A DNA stretch of 64,000 nt from assembly GCA_002102555.1 (NCBI GenBank), contig MCFL01000001.1, positions 248,001-312,000 of the forward strand. The letters are read 5' to 3'. Under the pieces are notes generated by a model. That model saw nothing but the letters and a program-made list of their open reading frames with translations. It was not told the origin of the DNA and did not search any database. This DNA comes from Catenaria anguillulae PL171. Taxonomy: Eukaryota > Blastocladiomycota > Blastocladiomycetes > Blastocladiales > Catenariaceae. This document shows, one piece after another, positions 1-10,775 of this stretch; positions within the stretch are counted from its first letter, which is position 1, and each line of letters starts with the position of its first letter. The position numbers and the translations under genes were made by a program.

Positions 1-1118
1 GCCGACCGGCGCATACGCCGCCGTCAAAGACGAGCCGGGCGCGATCCCGTCGCCACTTGACAACCAAGGCGTCTATTGCACGCAATCGCTCACGTACGCG
101 ATTGCGATCACTGCAATGGGCCTCAACGACGGCTCGAGGGATGGTGACAGCCTCTACCAGGTCTACTTGTCGGCCAAGGCTGTTTCCCGTAAGAAGGGTA
201 GGAGCCCTGTTCCGAGGGCCAAGGTACCTTCATCATGTTTGTTGCTTCCGATCGTTGTCTCGCATGCCAGCAATATCTCACCACCACCACCATGGATCCT
301 CATCTTGTACACTCCAGTTCATCGGCCACCTCGGCCGTGGCACGCCTCAGGCCAAAGTTCGAGTCAAGGAGACCCTGGGTCGCATGACCGCCGCCAAGCA
401 CAAGGAGGGGAGTCGCTTTGCCGTCAATAACGGTGCCGTCGTTTTGGACGAGGTCAAAGCGGCGGTTGGCGCGGCGCGTGCGGACAACATCGTTGAATGT
501 TCCGTCTGGCGCCGTGGGATCGTTTTGGACGACCTCACTGGGGCCACAGGTACGCTCAGCGAGTTGATGAGGCTTGTCATCGTGGACTTCTTGTTCCCGG
601 AGGGATCACATACGTCATTAATCTAGTCATTGATCTTGACCTCGTCTGTCGCTTGGAACTTTCTTATGTTTGTTTACCATTGATTCCTGTAGACTTCCCG
701 CTGGGCGAGGCCGTGATTGACGTCACTCACGCCATTCACGGCGGCCCTCTTCGCTCGGATTGCCTCCGCCCGTATGCCGTGCCCATTGTGGCAACTGTCT
801 TTTCCCTCGTACGAACAATGGTTTCAATTATTGATTCAGTTGAGCTCCTTATTCATCCTTACCTTTACCTTTACCATATCGTGCCTTTAGCTCTCTCCAT
901 TGCTTGCGGAGCATTTGGGTATGACCGAGGTTGGCAAGGCGGTGGGCTCGTGCGTGGATGGGCTTTACAAGCGTTTCGTTGCCGGCTTGGATCGCAAGGA
1001 GGCGAGTGAGCAAGTCGTGCAGGTTGCGGATGAGTTGGAGGCGAGCTTCGTGGCGCTGTTGGAGGAAGAGGTGCGGAAGAAGATTGGGCTGCATCCGGCG
1101 GCAGGGCAGGGGATTTGA
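1..1118 (+). CDS. 3' part of an unrecognised multi-exon gene
   Basis: The gene enters from the left edge. Four exons join in frame: 2-223, 318-549, 693-808 and 891-1118, stop TGA at 1116. Donors are GTACCT, GTACGC and GTACGA; the last two acceptors are TGTAG and TTTAG. The visible 265 residues include YCTQSLTYAIAITAMGLND, then a basic stretch, then a C-terminal half rich in helix formers ending in an acidic/basic helix (DELEASFVALLEEEVRKK) and GLHPAAGQGI. I do not recognise a family and see no transmembrane helix. Whole-codon spliced lengths and the strong donor sites make the gene itself credible. It could be an enzyme fragment, since the N-terminal half is rich in Gly, Ala and Val as in a globular fold, but I cannot assign a function. 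Confidence 0.6.
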
Positions 1119-1550
1119 AGGGCGTGTATGTGTCCGTGTGTCGTGTACTTCGGTAGATTGCATGGTGGATACTATACAAATTGATTTATTTCGTCATTTT
1201 CCTGTAATATGCTCCTAGCATCGCTCGCCATCTGGATCTGCAGTGACATTCTTTGAGCCGCTCACATATCATTACACCTGTGTACATCTGCGGGTATACG
1301 CTGTGTAAATACGAGCCTGGAATCTGCAAGCATCTGCAAGCATCTGCAGTGATTTCTTCACATCTGAGTACATATAGCCTCGACCTGTTGCACATGCGGT
1401 CACCTGTGGCGACCTGCGAAAAGAGGCCGATCGGCGACGCGACACTGTCAATATCAGCACATCTGTCCACATCTGTCCACATCTGTCCACATCTGTGTGC
1501 ATCTGTTTACATTTCCACGTTGACGCGATTTACGATGTCTATCATGATTA
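1119..1550. repeat. Intergenic stretch with short tandem repeats
   Basis: Two small minisatellites lie here. Around 1322-1351 the 10-mer unit ATCTGCAAGC repeats about three times. Around 1454-1506 an 11-mer unit (CACATCTGTCC) repeats four times with degenerate continuation. No gene is supported. Confidence 0.75.
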
Positions 1551-1617
1551 ATGTGTTACAAGACAGACGGACGGACAGAGAAATTGGTGACCAGTAAGGC
1601 CAGAGGGCCAGCATATC
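1551..1617 (+). repeat. Left terminal inverted repeat of the transposon
   Basis: It starts near TGTGTTACAAGACAGACGG and continues through the invariant core at 1570-1593 to the block ending at GGGCCAGCATA. It pairs with the right repeat at 9094-9170. The main length difference is in the GACG/GACA run. Confidence 0.85.
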
Positions 1618-1855
1618 ATGGACAGAAAAGGAATGCTCCAAAGCAGCCAAACCAACCGCGATGTCTTGGCTCGGACACACGACACTGGGTTCCTTGCCCA
1701 TGCACTCAGGTTCGATACCAGCTGGCGGCGCCGAAATGTTTTGATGGCGGGAATGCTGCTTGGGATTCTTTTGCTTTGATTTTGTGTGAAACAATTTCAC
1801 CGAAATGACTTCTATTCCGAAGAATAAACAGTAGAAAAAAAGGAGAGAACCGTCC

Positions 1856-4800
1856 CTAGTTGAATGTATCATCATCAGCTTCAAATGCATTGTGCCCAAA
1901 GTTCTTGATGAGTAGGTAGCGCCGAAGACTCTCATCAATCCCACCCGGGCGACCAGGTACATCAAAGTAGCCCACGAGCTCCATTACCTGTGGGAATGAG
2001 ATTGGTTGTGCATGCCCTGGTTGTGCCACCGGCCGGCCATCATCCCCACGCAGATAAACGCGGTCAAACCCTTGGCCATTTGGCCCAGCAATCATTGGGC
2101 GCATGTGTGCTGGATCATAAGGAGCAATAACCAAGATGCCTGGGACATAAGGGGCTGGCTGCAGGCCATTCTCGGCCAATTCCGACATCAGATCGTCAAT
2201 TGCTGGCAATGTCATGAATGCGACAATCTCACCAATTGCGAGCTGGCCAGGCCTGGCTGATAGGCAACTGTGTAATTCATGCGGAGACCTTGATCTAGCA
2301 CTGTAAAGTTCAATGTGAAGCACAAGGTTATGGGAATTGAACGTCTGAGCTGGAGATACAAATCAAGCATACCATGGCGCGAGGTTTTGATGGACATGTT
2401 GACTTTGGTTCGTTGGTGAAAACCAAGCCTCCATGTTTTAACTTGAGTATTGCCGTCAATTGCAAAGTTGGCAATTGGTCCAATGACTCCTTCAATTGCT
2501 TCGACCTGTGGGTGGTTCCGAATGACAGAGTGGAAGGCCTCTTGGAGCATTGGCATGAAGTTTGGTGCAAGTGGAACATGGCCAGGATTACCAACCCAGT
2601 CTTGAAAGTTGTCCAGCGTTGTCTCTGGGGAAATCACTTCAGACAAGAGAAACTGCTTTGCATCGGTTTTGGGGTGTGGGTTCATTGCTTCATCATTCCT
2701 TGCATTCTTGTACATGTCAGAGTACCTGAGTAGATTCAGGTGTCAGGATACTGCCTGATGCTACAAGATGAAATGGCACGTACTCTTGAGAGTGGCGAAG
2801 GATGAGAAGCTGTTGTAGCTGAACAAGGTTGTTGATAGCCGATGCATTGATATCCTTGAAGTTCTTCTGAAGGTCAGTTATTAACTTGACAAGGCGTTCT
2901 GTGACAAAGCACCAATGGTGCTGAAGTGGCCCATGCTGGCGAACAAGCTCGACCAAATGCAAAAGCAGATGAAATGTCACACGCATGAAGTTGAGTCGAG
3001 AGCTCTTGTGTCCATAAATGTGCGCCTCCAGTTGTTGAATGAAGGTAAGGATGAGTGCATCAGCCTGTGCAAGAGTTTCATCCGTCACGGTCCGGACCAT
3101 GAGTAGGCAAACACCTTGGACAAAGTTGTTGTACATCTGGGCAAAAATCAACTTGTTTTCATCCGCTAAAACAAGTCAATGAGCAAACTGTCAGTCAGTG
3201 AATGTCCTTCCCAGAAGCAAAGTAGAATTGAAGGGAAAACATACGGCCCCATGCGTGATAATACAATGGGAGAGCATATAGCATCCCAAATAAGAGCCAT
3301 TCGGATCCTTTCCATTGACCCCCAAGTTCTTTCGGGCAGCGACCAAATGGAGGTGGGATGTACTTGCCATTGAGTGCCAGGCACATGTTGATGAACTTGA
3401 TGTCGTCCTTTGTGAAGAGGAATGGCATAGCTGGAAACATGAAATGTGTGAGAATTTGTTCTGCAACAGGAAAAATAGCAGAAAAGCAAACCTCCAACAT
3501 GCTCAGCAGGACCCATTGGCTTGAGTGTGCCACAAAAGATTTTGCATAGGTTTGGGATGACGTTTTCGCAAATGAGGTGGAATGGGTCAACAACTGCATA
3601 TGTTGAAGGGTTCTTGCATAGGAGTAGAGTATCAAAGGCGGCTGGTCCATTGAGCCCACACGCTTTGCCAATATCCTCTTGCCCTTGTCGATTCCCGGCC
3701 AAAAGAGCAATCTCGCCAATGTGGAAGTTGTACCACTCATCAGTCCGCTTGTGGAGGTTGGGTGGAAAGCAGTCAACTTCTGGACCATCCTGCCACTTCC
3801 CCCATAGGACCGGACGCTCTTGTACTGGTGGATTGGATGCTGCGCGGTTTCCATTAGGAGCAAGCTCATATGGCTGTGTGTGTGCTGGGTAAAATGTATT
3901 GAAACCATCCCGTGCTTGCCTGATGCCTATGTTGACACAAAATGTAGGTCAGTGTCTGATGTCAGCACAGGAGAGACAGGAACCAACCTGGAATGTAGCA
4001 ATAGACACATGGGAACCAGGCATTGACACCACGCATGTTTGTCAGACTGTTCAATGCTGGGTAGTCACCTCCACCATGTATCACAAACACACGGCAGCGC
4101 ACACGCTACACAATTGTCGATAATTCATTCATCAATCAGTGTTCACAGCAAAGAAATTGAGCGTCAAAACAACATACCTCGCCATTGACTGTGACGGGAA
4201 ACCCGGCCTCCAGTCGTTGTAGCATATCAGCAATCTCCTCCATGCATTGTTGGAAACAACTTGGTTTGGGCTTGTTTGGGCCAGGAATGAATGCCACAAT
4301 CGGTGTATTTTCAAACTGAATGCGATCCTCTGGGGCAGGTTGAGAATGACTGCATGAAAGAACCATGCCTCATAAGTTCCGCTAATTCAGACACAATGAC
4401 TCCATGGCAAGTGAGAATTGTGCACCACATGTTTGAAATTTGTGATCGTACTTTTCGACCATATTGAGCCCATCACATCGAATTGCGACAAAGAGATCAT
4501 ATTGGGTCCGGTCATTGATTGTGTGGTTGACGGTGTTTTGAAAATGGGTGGCGTGCATGACATCAGTCTCGGTCCGGTGAGCTTCATCTGGGTGCCCTTC
4601 ATGGATGCGCCAGCTATGACGGAGCTTGTGAGCCATTTCTGGATCTTTCCACATTGCAGAGATGCGTGGGGCCAATGGGAGGATGGCAAGCTTGCGCGTC
4701 CTCAAAGTTGATTGACATTCTGGGCATTGAACTGCAGGTGGAACAACAAAGCTGCATCCATTTGCACAAAATGCATGGATGATGGGTTCATATGGGACAA

Positions 4801-5547
4801 CCCGGTTTAGGAATGCAGTTGTCTGAGCATCGGTGAATGGTTTAGGACGGTTTGGGGTTCCTGATGATAGGGCATGAGGATATTCCCCCTCTAGACTGCG
4901 ATAAAGGCGTTGCATGATTCGGTTGATCGTGGCGCGGGAAACGAAGTAGATGCATTCGAGGACTTTGAGGAGGATAAATATTTCCTTTTGACGGCGGCTG
5001 GTTGATGGATCTGGCCGTACACGATACTCGTCCATGTTCATCCATGGTTGTGCAGGAGGCTCAGGACTTGGGGAAGGGGATGGGGAGGGGCAGGTGGCAT
5101 CCGCAGTGCCTCTTGGCGCCTGCGCTCTTCTTCTTCTTGCCTTTCAAGGTCTAGTAGCTGATGCTCGACCTCAATTTCAGCATCCAGCTCCTGCAGACGG
5201 TGTAACCCTGCTTGCATTTGCTCGGCCATTTCGCGTTCACGCTCTGCCAAAAGGAGTTGCCGCTCAAGGTCTTGAACTCGCAAGTCCCCTTGCTGCTGCA
5301 TCTGGAAGTCGAGTAACTCTTCTTGGAGCTGGTGTTCCTGTTCTCGCCTCTCCAGTTCGGCCCGCATACGCGCATGAAGCAAGGCTTGCATTCGCCTGTT
5401 TTCAATCAACGCCTGCAAACGAGGAGGCAAGTGTCCATCATCCAAGATACGGGGCCGTCCAAGTGGCAGACGGGGTATATCCATGGCTTTTAAAAGATTG
5501 CGTAGAGTGTAAGGTGCTTTTGAAATCCACAGTACATCGATATCCAC
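1856..5547 (-). CDS. Tnp2-like transposase (multi-exon)
   Basis: Likely catalyses excision and insertion of the surrounding element. Exons on the minus strand join in frame as 5041-4452, 4349-4178, 4105-3988, 3926-3492, 3430-3245, 3165-2784, 2725-~2371 and ~2258-1856. Fungal Tnp2 landmarks appear in order: a CPECQS zinc-type pair; CDGLNMVE; ENTPIVAFIPGPNKPKP; an HGGGDYPALNSL...GVNAWFPCVYC segment (exon D); a KELGGQWKGSEW segment, the family's tryptophan-rich block; and HGPLQHHWCFVTERLVKL. Upstream, 5547-5038 encodes 169 residues dominated by a Glu/Arg/Gln coiled coil. It is in another frame from the next exon, and I see no good intron to join them, so it is either a frameshifted N-terminus or a separate small protein. 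The last intron, near 2371-2259, is the least certain. Catalytic acidic residues were not assigned. Confidence 0.75.
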
Positions 5548-5685
5548 GATTTGGCACTAACTGATCCGGAAGTTGAGATGCCATGGATGCGGATGCTGCG
5601 AACAAGCACGCGCGTCTCGCGCGTCATACAACCCGATCGTTAACCTGAGTCCATCGAAGGCCCATGTGCGTCTCAGGGATCGCTG
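5548..5685. promoter_or_regulatory. Shared 5' region between the transposon's two divergent genes
   Basis: About 140 bp separate the two divergent start codons (5547 minus, 5686 plus). This is the only place a promoter for both genes can lie within the element. I see no recognisable TATA box. The CGCGCGTCTCGCGCGT stretch near 5608-5624 is a short GC-rich direct repeat. The regulatory role is inferred from layout only. Confidence 0.4.
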
Positions 5686-8600
5686 TTGATGACACACCGG
5701 CGACGAGCCGGCTCTCCCACTCCCGCGAATGAGATCATGAATCATTCTCCGGCCACAGATACCATGAATTCCGAGTACAATCCGTCGCCAGGAACACAAG
5801 GCAGCCGTACTCCAGGTGCCATCGCGCCCCCGCCGCCGCCTTCGTCCAACCAGTCGAATCTGCTCTTGGCTCATGCCACCAACACCCAATTCGATATGCC
5901 CGACATCTCACCGGGGACACCACTGGGTGCTATTGTCTCGGCATGGGCACCTTCAACAACCTCGACGACATTGAAAGGTTTCTTGCGAGCACGTCCACCG
6001 CTGATCTCCAATCAATGTTGAGTTCAGTCGAAGGCCAAGCTCCAGCTGTGCACTATGCCCCGCAGCCCTCCGCCTGTCACCCCGCCCGCCATTGACGAGT
6101 ATCAGCCCTTATTCAATACATATCCCGCTTTGCCGTCAACTCCCCTCATGCTGCTCCCTCCACCGACACATCCTGGTTCTTCGTCTCAAGATAATCAACA
6201 ACCGATGGCCAGCGACGAAACAACCGATCAAGATACGACCATCGCGGGCGATTTATCGCAAGTAGGCCCCGTGACGTCCGTCGTTCCTGCTTTACCGGCT
6301 GTGTCAATTCTGACGGACCAACAGCCCCCATGGACTTCGCTGGTGGCCTTCCGAGCCAATGTCGTCATGCAGGAGCCCAGTATGGATGTCGACGGGCGTG
6401 TTACGGAGCGGTACTTGATCAATGTCGAAGTACTTGCAACTGACCCTCCTGCCGTGTCAGACACCAAGGCACGGACCAATGAAACACGCACAACACTGCG
6501 TGACATTATCGCTCGGTTTCGTGTCGCGGACAACGGCTTAGCTGGACATCACTTCGCCGCCCCGTACATCCCAAATGAATCGTTTGTTGCATTTTGTCAT
6601 TGGTCAGCCGGTGATGTCGTCCATTTCCTAACACCTTGCTATTCGCTTCCAGGTTGCCCGCATTCTTCAACATGGATCACCCAACACGGGACGCATTTGA
6701 ACGGGTCACGCTGACGGTTGCAGACTCGATGGCACGGGCAGAGTCAACCAATGCGGGCTTTGGGGCCGACATTTTTCGGATCCGCGAGATGCTCCGTGCG
6801 GCACTTGGGTCAAAGCGACAAATTCCCGATGGGGGCGTCACTCTCGTGACGTACATGTTTCAGAATGGTACATTCCTTCACTACTTGACAATTTTTCAGC
6901 TCCATGACATCTGACACGTCCCATGTTTTGTGCCAGGCTATGCCCCCCGGCAGTTTCGCCTCGCACCACTTGATACATCTGATCCAAGATGGGTCCGATT
7001 CCGTGCAACGTTGCCATCACGCATCAAGGGTGTGCGCCCCATTCTTTTTGCGCTGAATGCGTTCGACCTGGTACCAGGCAGAGCGGGCAACCAGAAGGCG
7101 GACTCCATTGTGGTACGACCATTGGTAGCACATCATTGTCCGGGGTCAGCATTCATACTAATTCCTCCATGTTCTCATCCAATATCCAACAGAAACGCCT
7201 AACCCATATCGCCAAGGAGCTCGCGGCAGACATGGAACTCGACCTCATTGATGCCTTTGTCCATCAAGGCTATCGGAACAAGCTCCATGTCGCCATGACT
7301 CGATTTGTTCCAGAGATCGGTGGTTTCCCACAACTGCCAGCTGGTGGTACTTTGTTTGAGCACACTCTGCTCATGGTCGGAAAGGAATCGGAGGCCAAGA
7401 AGGGGCTCCGAAATGGTGTTGCGTCGGATGCACCTACTCCGTCTCGCCCCGCGCAACCACTCATACAATCATCAACTCCTGGTATGCCCTCTTTGGTGCA
7501 ATCACCACAGTCGTCCAGTATTGCAGGGCATGCGTCATCCCCCTCGACAGCGCCCGCACCGTCAACCCTCTCCTCGGATCATGCACCATCATCATCACCA
7601 CAACGTGCAACGTCTCGCGCGGCCGGAATCCCAAATCATCTTGGCTTTCTGACACCCCGGACGGCACCGCTTTCCTCCGCTCGGCTTCCTCCCCCCCCTC
7701 CAACACACTCGACGCCGTCGCAGGCAGCGTCTTTCCGAAGCGCGGCCAGGGCGGCAACAAAAGCTGCACCTGCACGCCAGCCGCTTTCTCAAGCCTCGCG
7801 CCCGCCGCCCACAACAGCCGTGCCAGCAAGTCGTGCACAACTGGTCAGCTTGCACTCGCCTACGGAACACCAGCAAGTGCGCGGCCTGCTCCCGCAACCA
7901 GAGCACGCCCACGACGCGCTGCTGCAGCAGCTGCAAGTGCGCGGCCCGCTGCCTCAACACCAGCAAGTGCGCGGCCCGCCGCCGCAACAGCAACAAGTGC
8001 GCGGCCAGCCGCAGCAACAGCATCACGCCCACGACCCGCTGCTGCAACAGCAACACGACGCGCTGCTGCAGCAGCAGCAAGTGCGCGGCCAGCCGCAGCA
8101 ACAGCAGCAAGTGCGCGGCCAGCCGCAGCAACAGCAGCAAGTGCGCGGCCCGCCACAGCAACAGCAGCACGCATACGCCGCGCCGCCGCCGCCGCAGCAA
8201 GTGCCAGGCCCGCTGCTGCAACCGCAGCACGCATACGTCGCGCCGCCGCAACAGCAGCACGCATACGCCGCGCCGCCGCCGCCGCAGCAAGTGCCAGGCC
8301 CGCTGCTGCAACCGCAGCACGCATACGTCGCGCCGCCGCAACAGCAGCACGCCCACGACGCGCTGCCGCAACAGCAGCAAGTGCGCGGCCCGCCACAGCA
8401 ACAGCAGCACGCATACGACCCGCTGCTGCAACAGCAACACGACGCGCTGCTGCAGCAGCTGCAAGTGCGCGGCCAGCCGCAGCAACAGCAGCAAGTGCGC
8501 GGCCCGCCACAGCAACAGCAGCACGCATACGCCGCGCCGCCGCCGCCGCAGCAAGTGCCAGGCCCGCTGCTGCAACCGCAGCACGCATACGTCGCGCCGC

Positions 8601-8839
8601 CGCAACTGCAGCACGCCCACGACGCGCTGCCGCAACAGCAGCAAGTGCGCGGCCAGCCGCAGCAATGGCAACATGCACACGCTCCGCCGCCGCCGCCGCA
8701 GCAAGTGCCAGGCCCGCTGCTGCAACCGCAGCACGCATACGTCGCGCCGCCGCAACAACAATGGCCACATGCCTACACCGACCGCCTTACCCATGGGCAA
8801 GCTCGGTTCAACCCTTATGCGCGACCATCCGATACATAG
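5686..8839 (+). CDS. Transposon accessory protein with Gln/Pro/Val repeat tail
   Basis: A spliced gene read away from the transposase. Supported exons are 5686-5975, 6037-~6613, ~6654-6867, 6937-7112 and 7193-8839; the second intron's donor is uncertain. The N-terminus is Pro/Ser/Thr-rich. A more ordered middle (about 6320-7400) contains [50 protein letters not shown] and [20 protein letters not shown] recognise no domain. A Ser/Pro linker follows, then about 300 residues of tandem motifs such as [29 protein letters not shown] and [10 protein letters not shown] (about 7867-8765), and a short unique C-terminus. A second, non-transposase protein beside a transposase is typical of EnSpm/CACTA-type elements, where it can bind subterminal DNA, but nothing here shows that role. 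Confidence 0.65.
7867..8765 (+). repeat. In-frame coding minisatellite, higher-order units up to 90 bp
   Basis: GC-rich tandem array inside the accessory gene. Small units of 15-30 bp code for QQQ(V)RG-, HAYxAPP- and [12 protein letters not shown] motifs. A higher-order unit of 90 bp is duplicated exactly (8161-8250 equals 8251-8340), and close partial copies recur near 8514-8605 and 8675-8757. Unit lengths are multiples of three, so the reading frame survives expansion and contraction. The array has no stop codons in at least five of six frames. Confidence 0.9.
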
Positions 8840-9093
8840 AGTCAATCCTTGGATCAGTGGAGGTGCGCGCAGGTGTAGTTCTGGTCACATGGTTGCATCT
8901 GTTTCCATTCACGTCTCTTAAACAACTGGTCACTCTCTACCTCTCAATGCTATTGTACTGGGTGTCCCATTTAGATAATTTAGACCTTTGTACTTATTTG
9001 TCCTCCATAAATTTCTCACTATGTTTACGTTGTTAACTGCCTGGGTCGATGTCGAGGCTGTGCATGCCTGTCTGCACGTTACATGTGTGCAAT

Positions 9094-9170
9094 AGTGTAT
9101 GCTGGCCCTCAGGCCTTCAATTGGTCACCAATTTCTCTGTCCGTCTGTCTGTCTGTCCTGAAACACATCA
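9094..9170 (-). repeat. Right terminal inverted repeat of the transposon
   Basis: The complement of the left repeat. It contains the identical 24-bp core at 9122-9145 and a CTGT run that is one unit longer than the left copy. The 8840-9093 stretch between the accessory gene's stop and this repeat shows no gene. Confidence 0.85.
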
Positions 9171-9953
9171 ATGTAATAGATCACTCGGGCTTTCAACGGC
9201 TTGCTCGCGAGCCTCAAGCTCTGAATACGTATGGAAAGAGTCTACGAAGTGTGCCAGTTCAATGTTCCCAGACATGACCTGATCCCATTTGGCAATCGCG
9301 AAACATAATTCAGGGCGAGCCCGAGCTTACACAAGTCTACAACCAATTTGAAAGTATTTCTCAGACATATTGGCACAACACATCCAAGTTTGGGCCGTTT
9401 TTATCGAGTGGAGAGATGTGCGCTACCAACGCGAAATCCGGAGGTGTGCGATGATGGAGGCTCTGATGAAAGGTTGCTGGCTGCGAACACTCACGCGCGA
9501 AACGTGTGTTGTAGATTTCGACTTTGGTAAGATATAGAAAGCAGCAATCGTTGTTGCCCCAACTTGATAGGGGAGACAGTCCGGTATTTATACCGGTGTG
9601 GGACGACTTGACTTGTCTCGAAGGAGTCGGTTTGACCCTCTCTGGGTGAGTATTGTCTCACTCTCATCAAATCTTGGTGTGACAAGTAAAGCATTGACTC
9701 GCCAATTCATCCGCTGACTCCTCGGCAGCCACGAGTAATGTTCCCATTGGCTCATCGCCCCCTCTATGGCTCCTCCATGGCTCATCGCCATGGCCCGTGT
9801 AAGTATCAGTCTCATTCACACATTTGTGACTGGAGGACGATCCATCCATGCATCCATGAATGGCGAGGCCTTGGTTTACAACAACGTGATATATTTCATT
9901 TCTACAACAACTATGTATATGAACCAATTTCCCCGGAAAGAGCTCTACGACGT
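9171..9953. other. Region between the transposon and the protease-like relic
   Basis: No convincing coding frame. Open frames here are short and of skewed composition. It may hold further decayed sequence of the neighbouring relic, but I see no inverted or direct repeats that bound it. Confidence 0.4.
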
Positions 9954-10775
9954 TCAGCGAAATGGCCTCCAATCCGACTGGTCGGCAAACATAACGCCTG
10001 TACCAATGGCAATGAAGCACTGGTTTGCACAATCCTGGGCCTCCTCGGATTGTTTGCCATTGCCAACTTGAAACTTGTACGACTTGGGCAGCTTGCCTCG
10101 CATTGCCCGGACAAGACGTGGCAAAGCACTGACATACTGCCCTTTGGCCCTCTTGTGTCTTGCGCTGACAGGGTCCCAGAAACGGATCAACGCCGCCTCA
10201 CGGTCAACACTCAACAGGGCGTGGTGGGTGTGGACTTGGCCTCGCTGGGCTTGGATGACGTTGCTGGTTTCCACGTGTAAAAGAAAAATGTAACGCTTGA
10301 CATCCTTCTTGCGGCGAAAGTCCACCACGGCGGTGCTTGCAGAAGTCCATTCCGTGGTCGTCGTGGGTGAAATATGGTGTGCTTTTTTGTGGCCGCTTGA
10401 GACCCAACCAACAAGTTGTGGGTGAATGTGGAATGAATCCCCATCCGCCGCAATCTCGGCATACTGCGAAAGTAGCCCAGTGACTTTGCTGATAGGGTCC
10501 CCCATTTTGAGATGAGGCAAAGGGAAAGCTGGAGGCGTGGCAGATGACTAGAGAATATCGTGAACGGATGCTGCCAGTGAGTATGCCTGGACATGAGGAC
10601 CGAAGGTGACGGTTGCAGGGATGCGCTGGTACCATTGCGGAATGTGACTGGCGAGTACGTAAGCTGAGCCTTGCCCTCTTGTTGGGTCCAGTTGCATCAT
10701 AAAAAACGGCGTCACACTGCTGTCAACCCAGAAGCGAAGGAGTGATCGACAAAACGAGTTGGATCGCTCAATCAC
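9954..10775 (-). pseudogene. Relic resembling a C48 (Ulp1-like) cysteine protease
   Basis: A minus-strand frame shows the spacing of a Ulp1/adenain-type fold: HTHHALLSVD, where the His would be catalytic, then IRFWDPVS about 15 residues on, giving the Asp, then after about 45 residues EAQDCANQCFIAI, giving the Cys in a DCxxxC setting. Such proteases occur as passenger genes in several kinds of large DNA element and also as host desumoylases. The frame seems interrupted about once and has no clear start, so I treat it as a remnant. It lies outside the inverted repeats of the Tnp2 element, so it either belongs to another element or predates the insertion. The match rests on motif spacing only. 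Confidence 0.35.

Larger units (their letters stand above)
1551..9170. mobile_element. Tnp2-type (EnSpm/CACTA-related) DNA transposon, about 7.6 kb
   Basis: The two ends are imperfect inverted repeats of about 70 bp (1551-1617 and 9094-9170). A 24-bp core is identical (1570-1593 against the complement of 9122-9145), and an inner 20-bp block near 1597-1616 matches with one mismatch. Inside are two divergent genes with a shared 5' region at about 5548-5685: a Tnp2-like transposase (minus) and a repeat-rich accessory gene (plus). The termini read TGTGTT..., not CACTA, and contain a variable GACG/GACA tetranucleotide run. I could not define a convincing target-site duplication, so the exact outer bases are uncertain by a few nucleotides. 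Most transposase exons are open and splice in frame, so the copy looks recent and nearly complete. The family call rests on the transposase. Confidence 0.8.

Noticed and set aside
57-626. Plus-strand frame of 189 codons with a SHHHHHGSS stretch that resembles a purification tag
   Set aside because: The His run comes from a CACCACCAC tract inside an intron; the spliced exons of the real gene use another frame here.
1680-1735. tRNA-like GGTTCGATACC near the left end of the transposon
   Set aside because: The flanking bases do not form a five-pair T stem or acceptor stem, so there is no cloverleaf.
7595-8845. Minus-strand frame of 416 codons (Leu/Arg-rich) opposite the repeat array, and a 302-codon Ala/Arg frame at 7860-8768
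   Set aside because: Both follow from a stop-free GC-rich repeat unit with length divisible by three. Composition is a pure mirror of the plus-strand repeat, and neither continues into unique sequence with a start or splice context.
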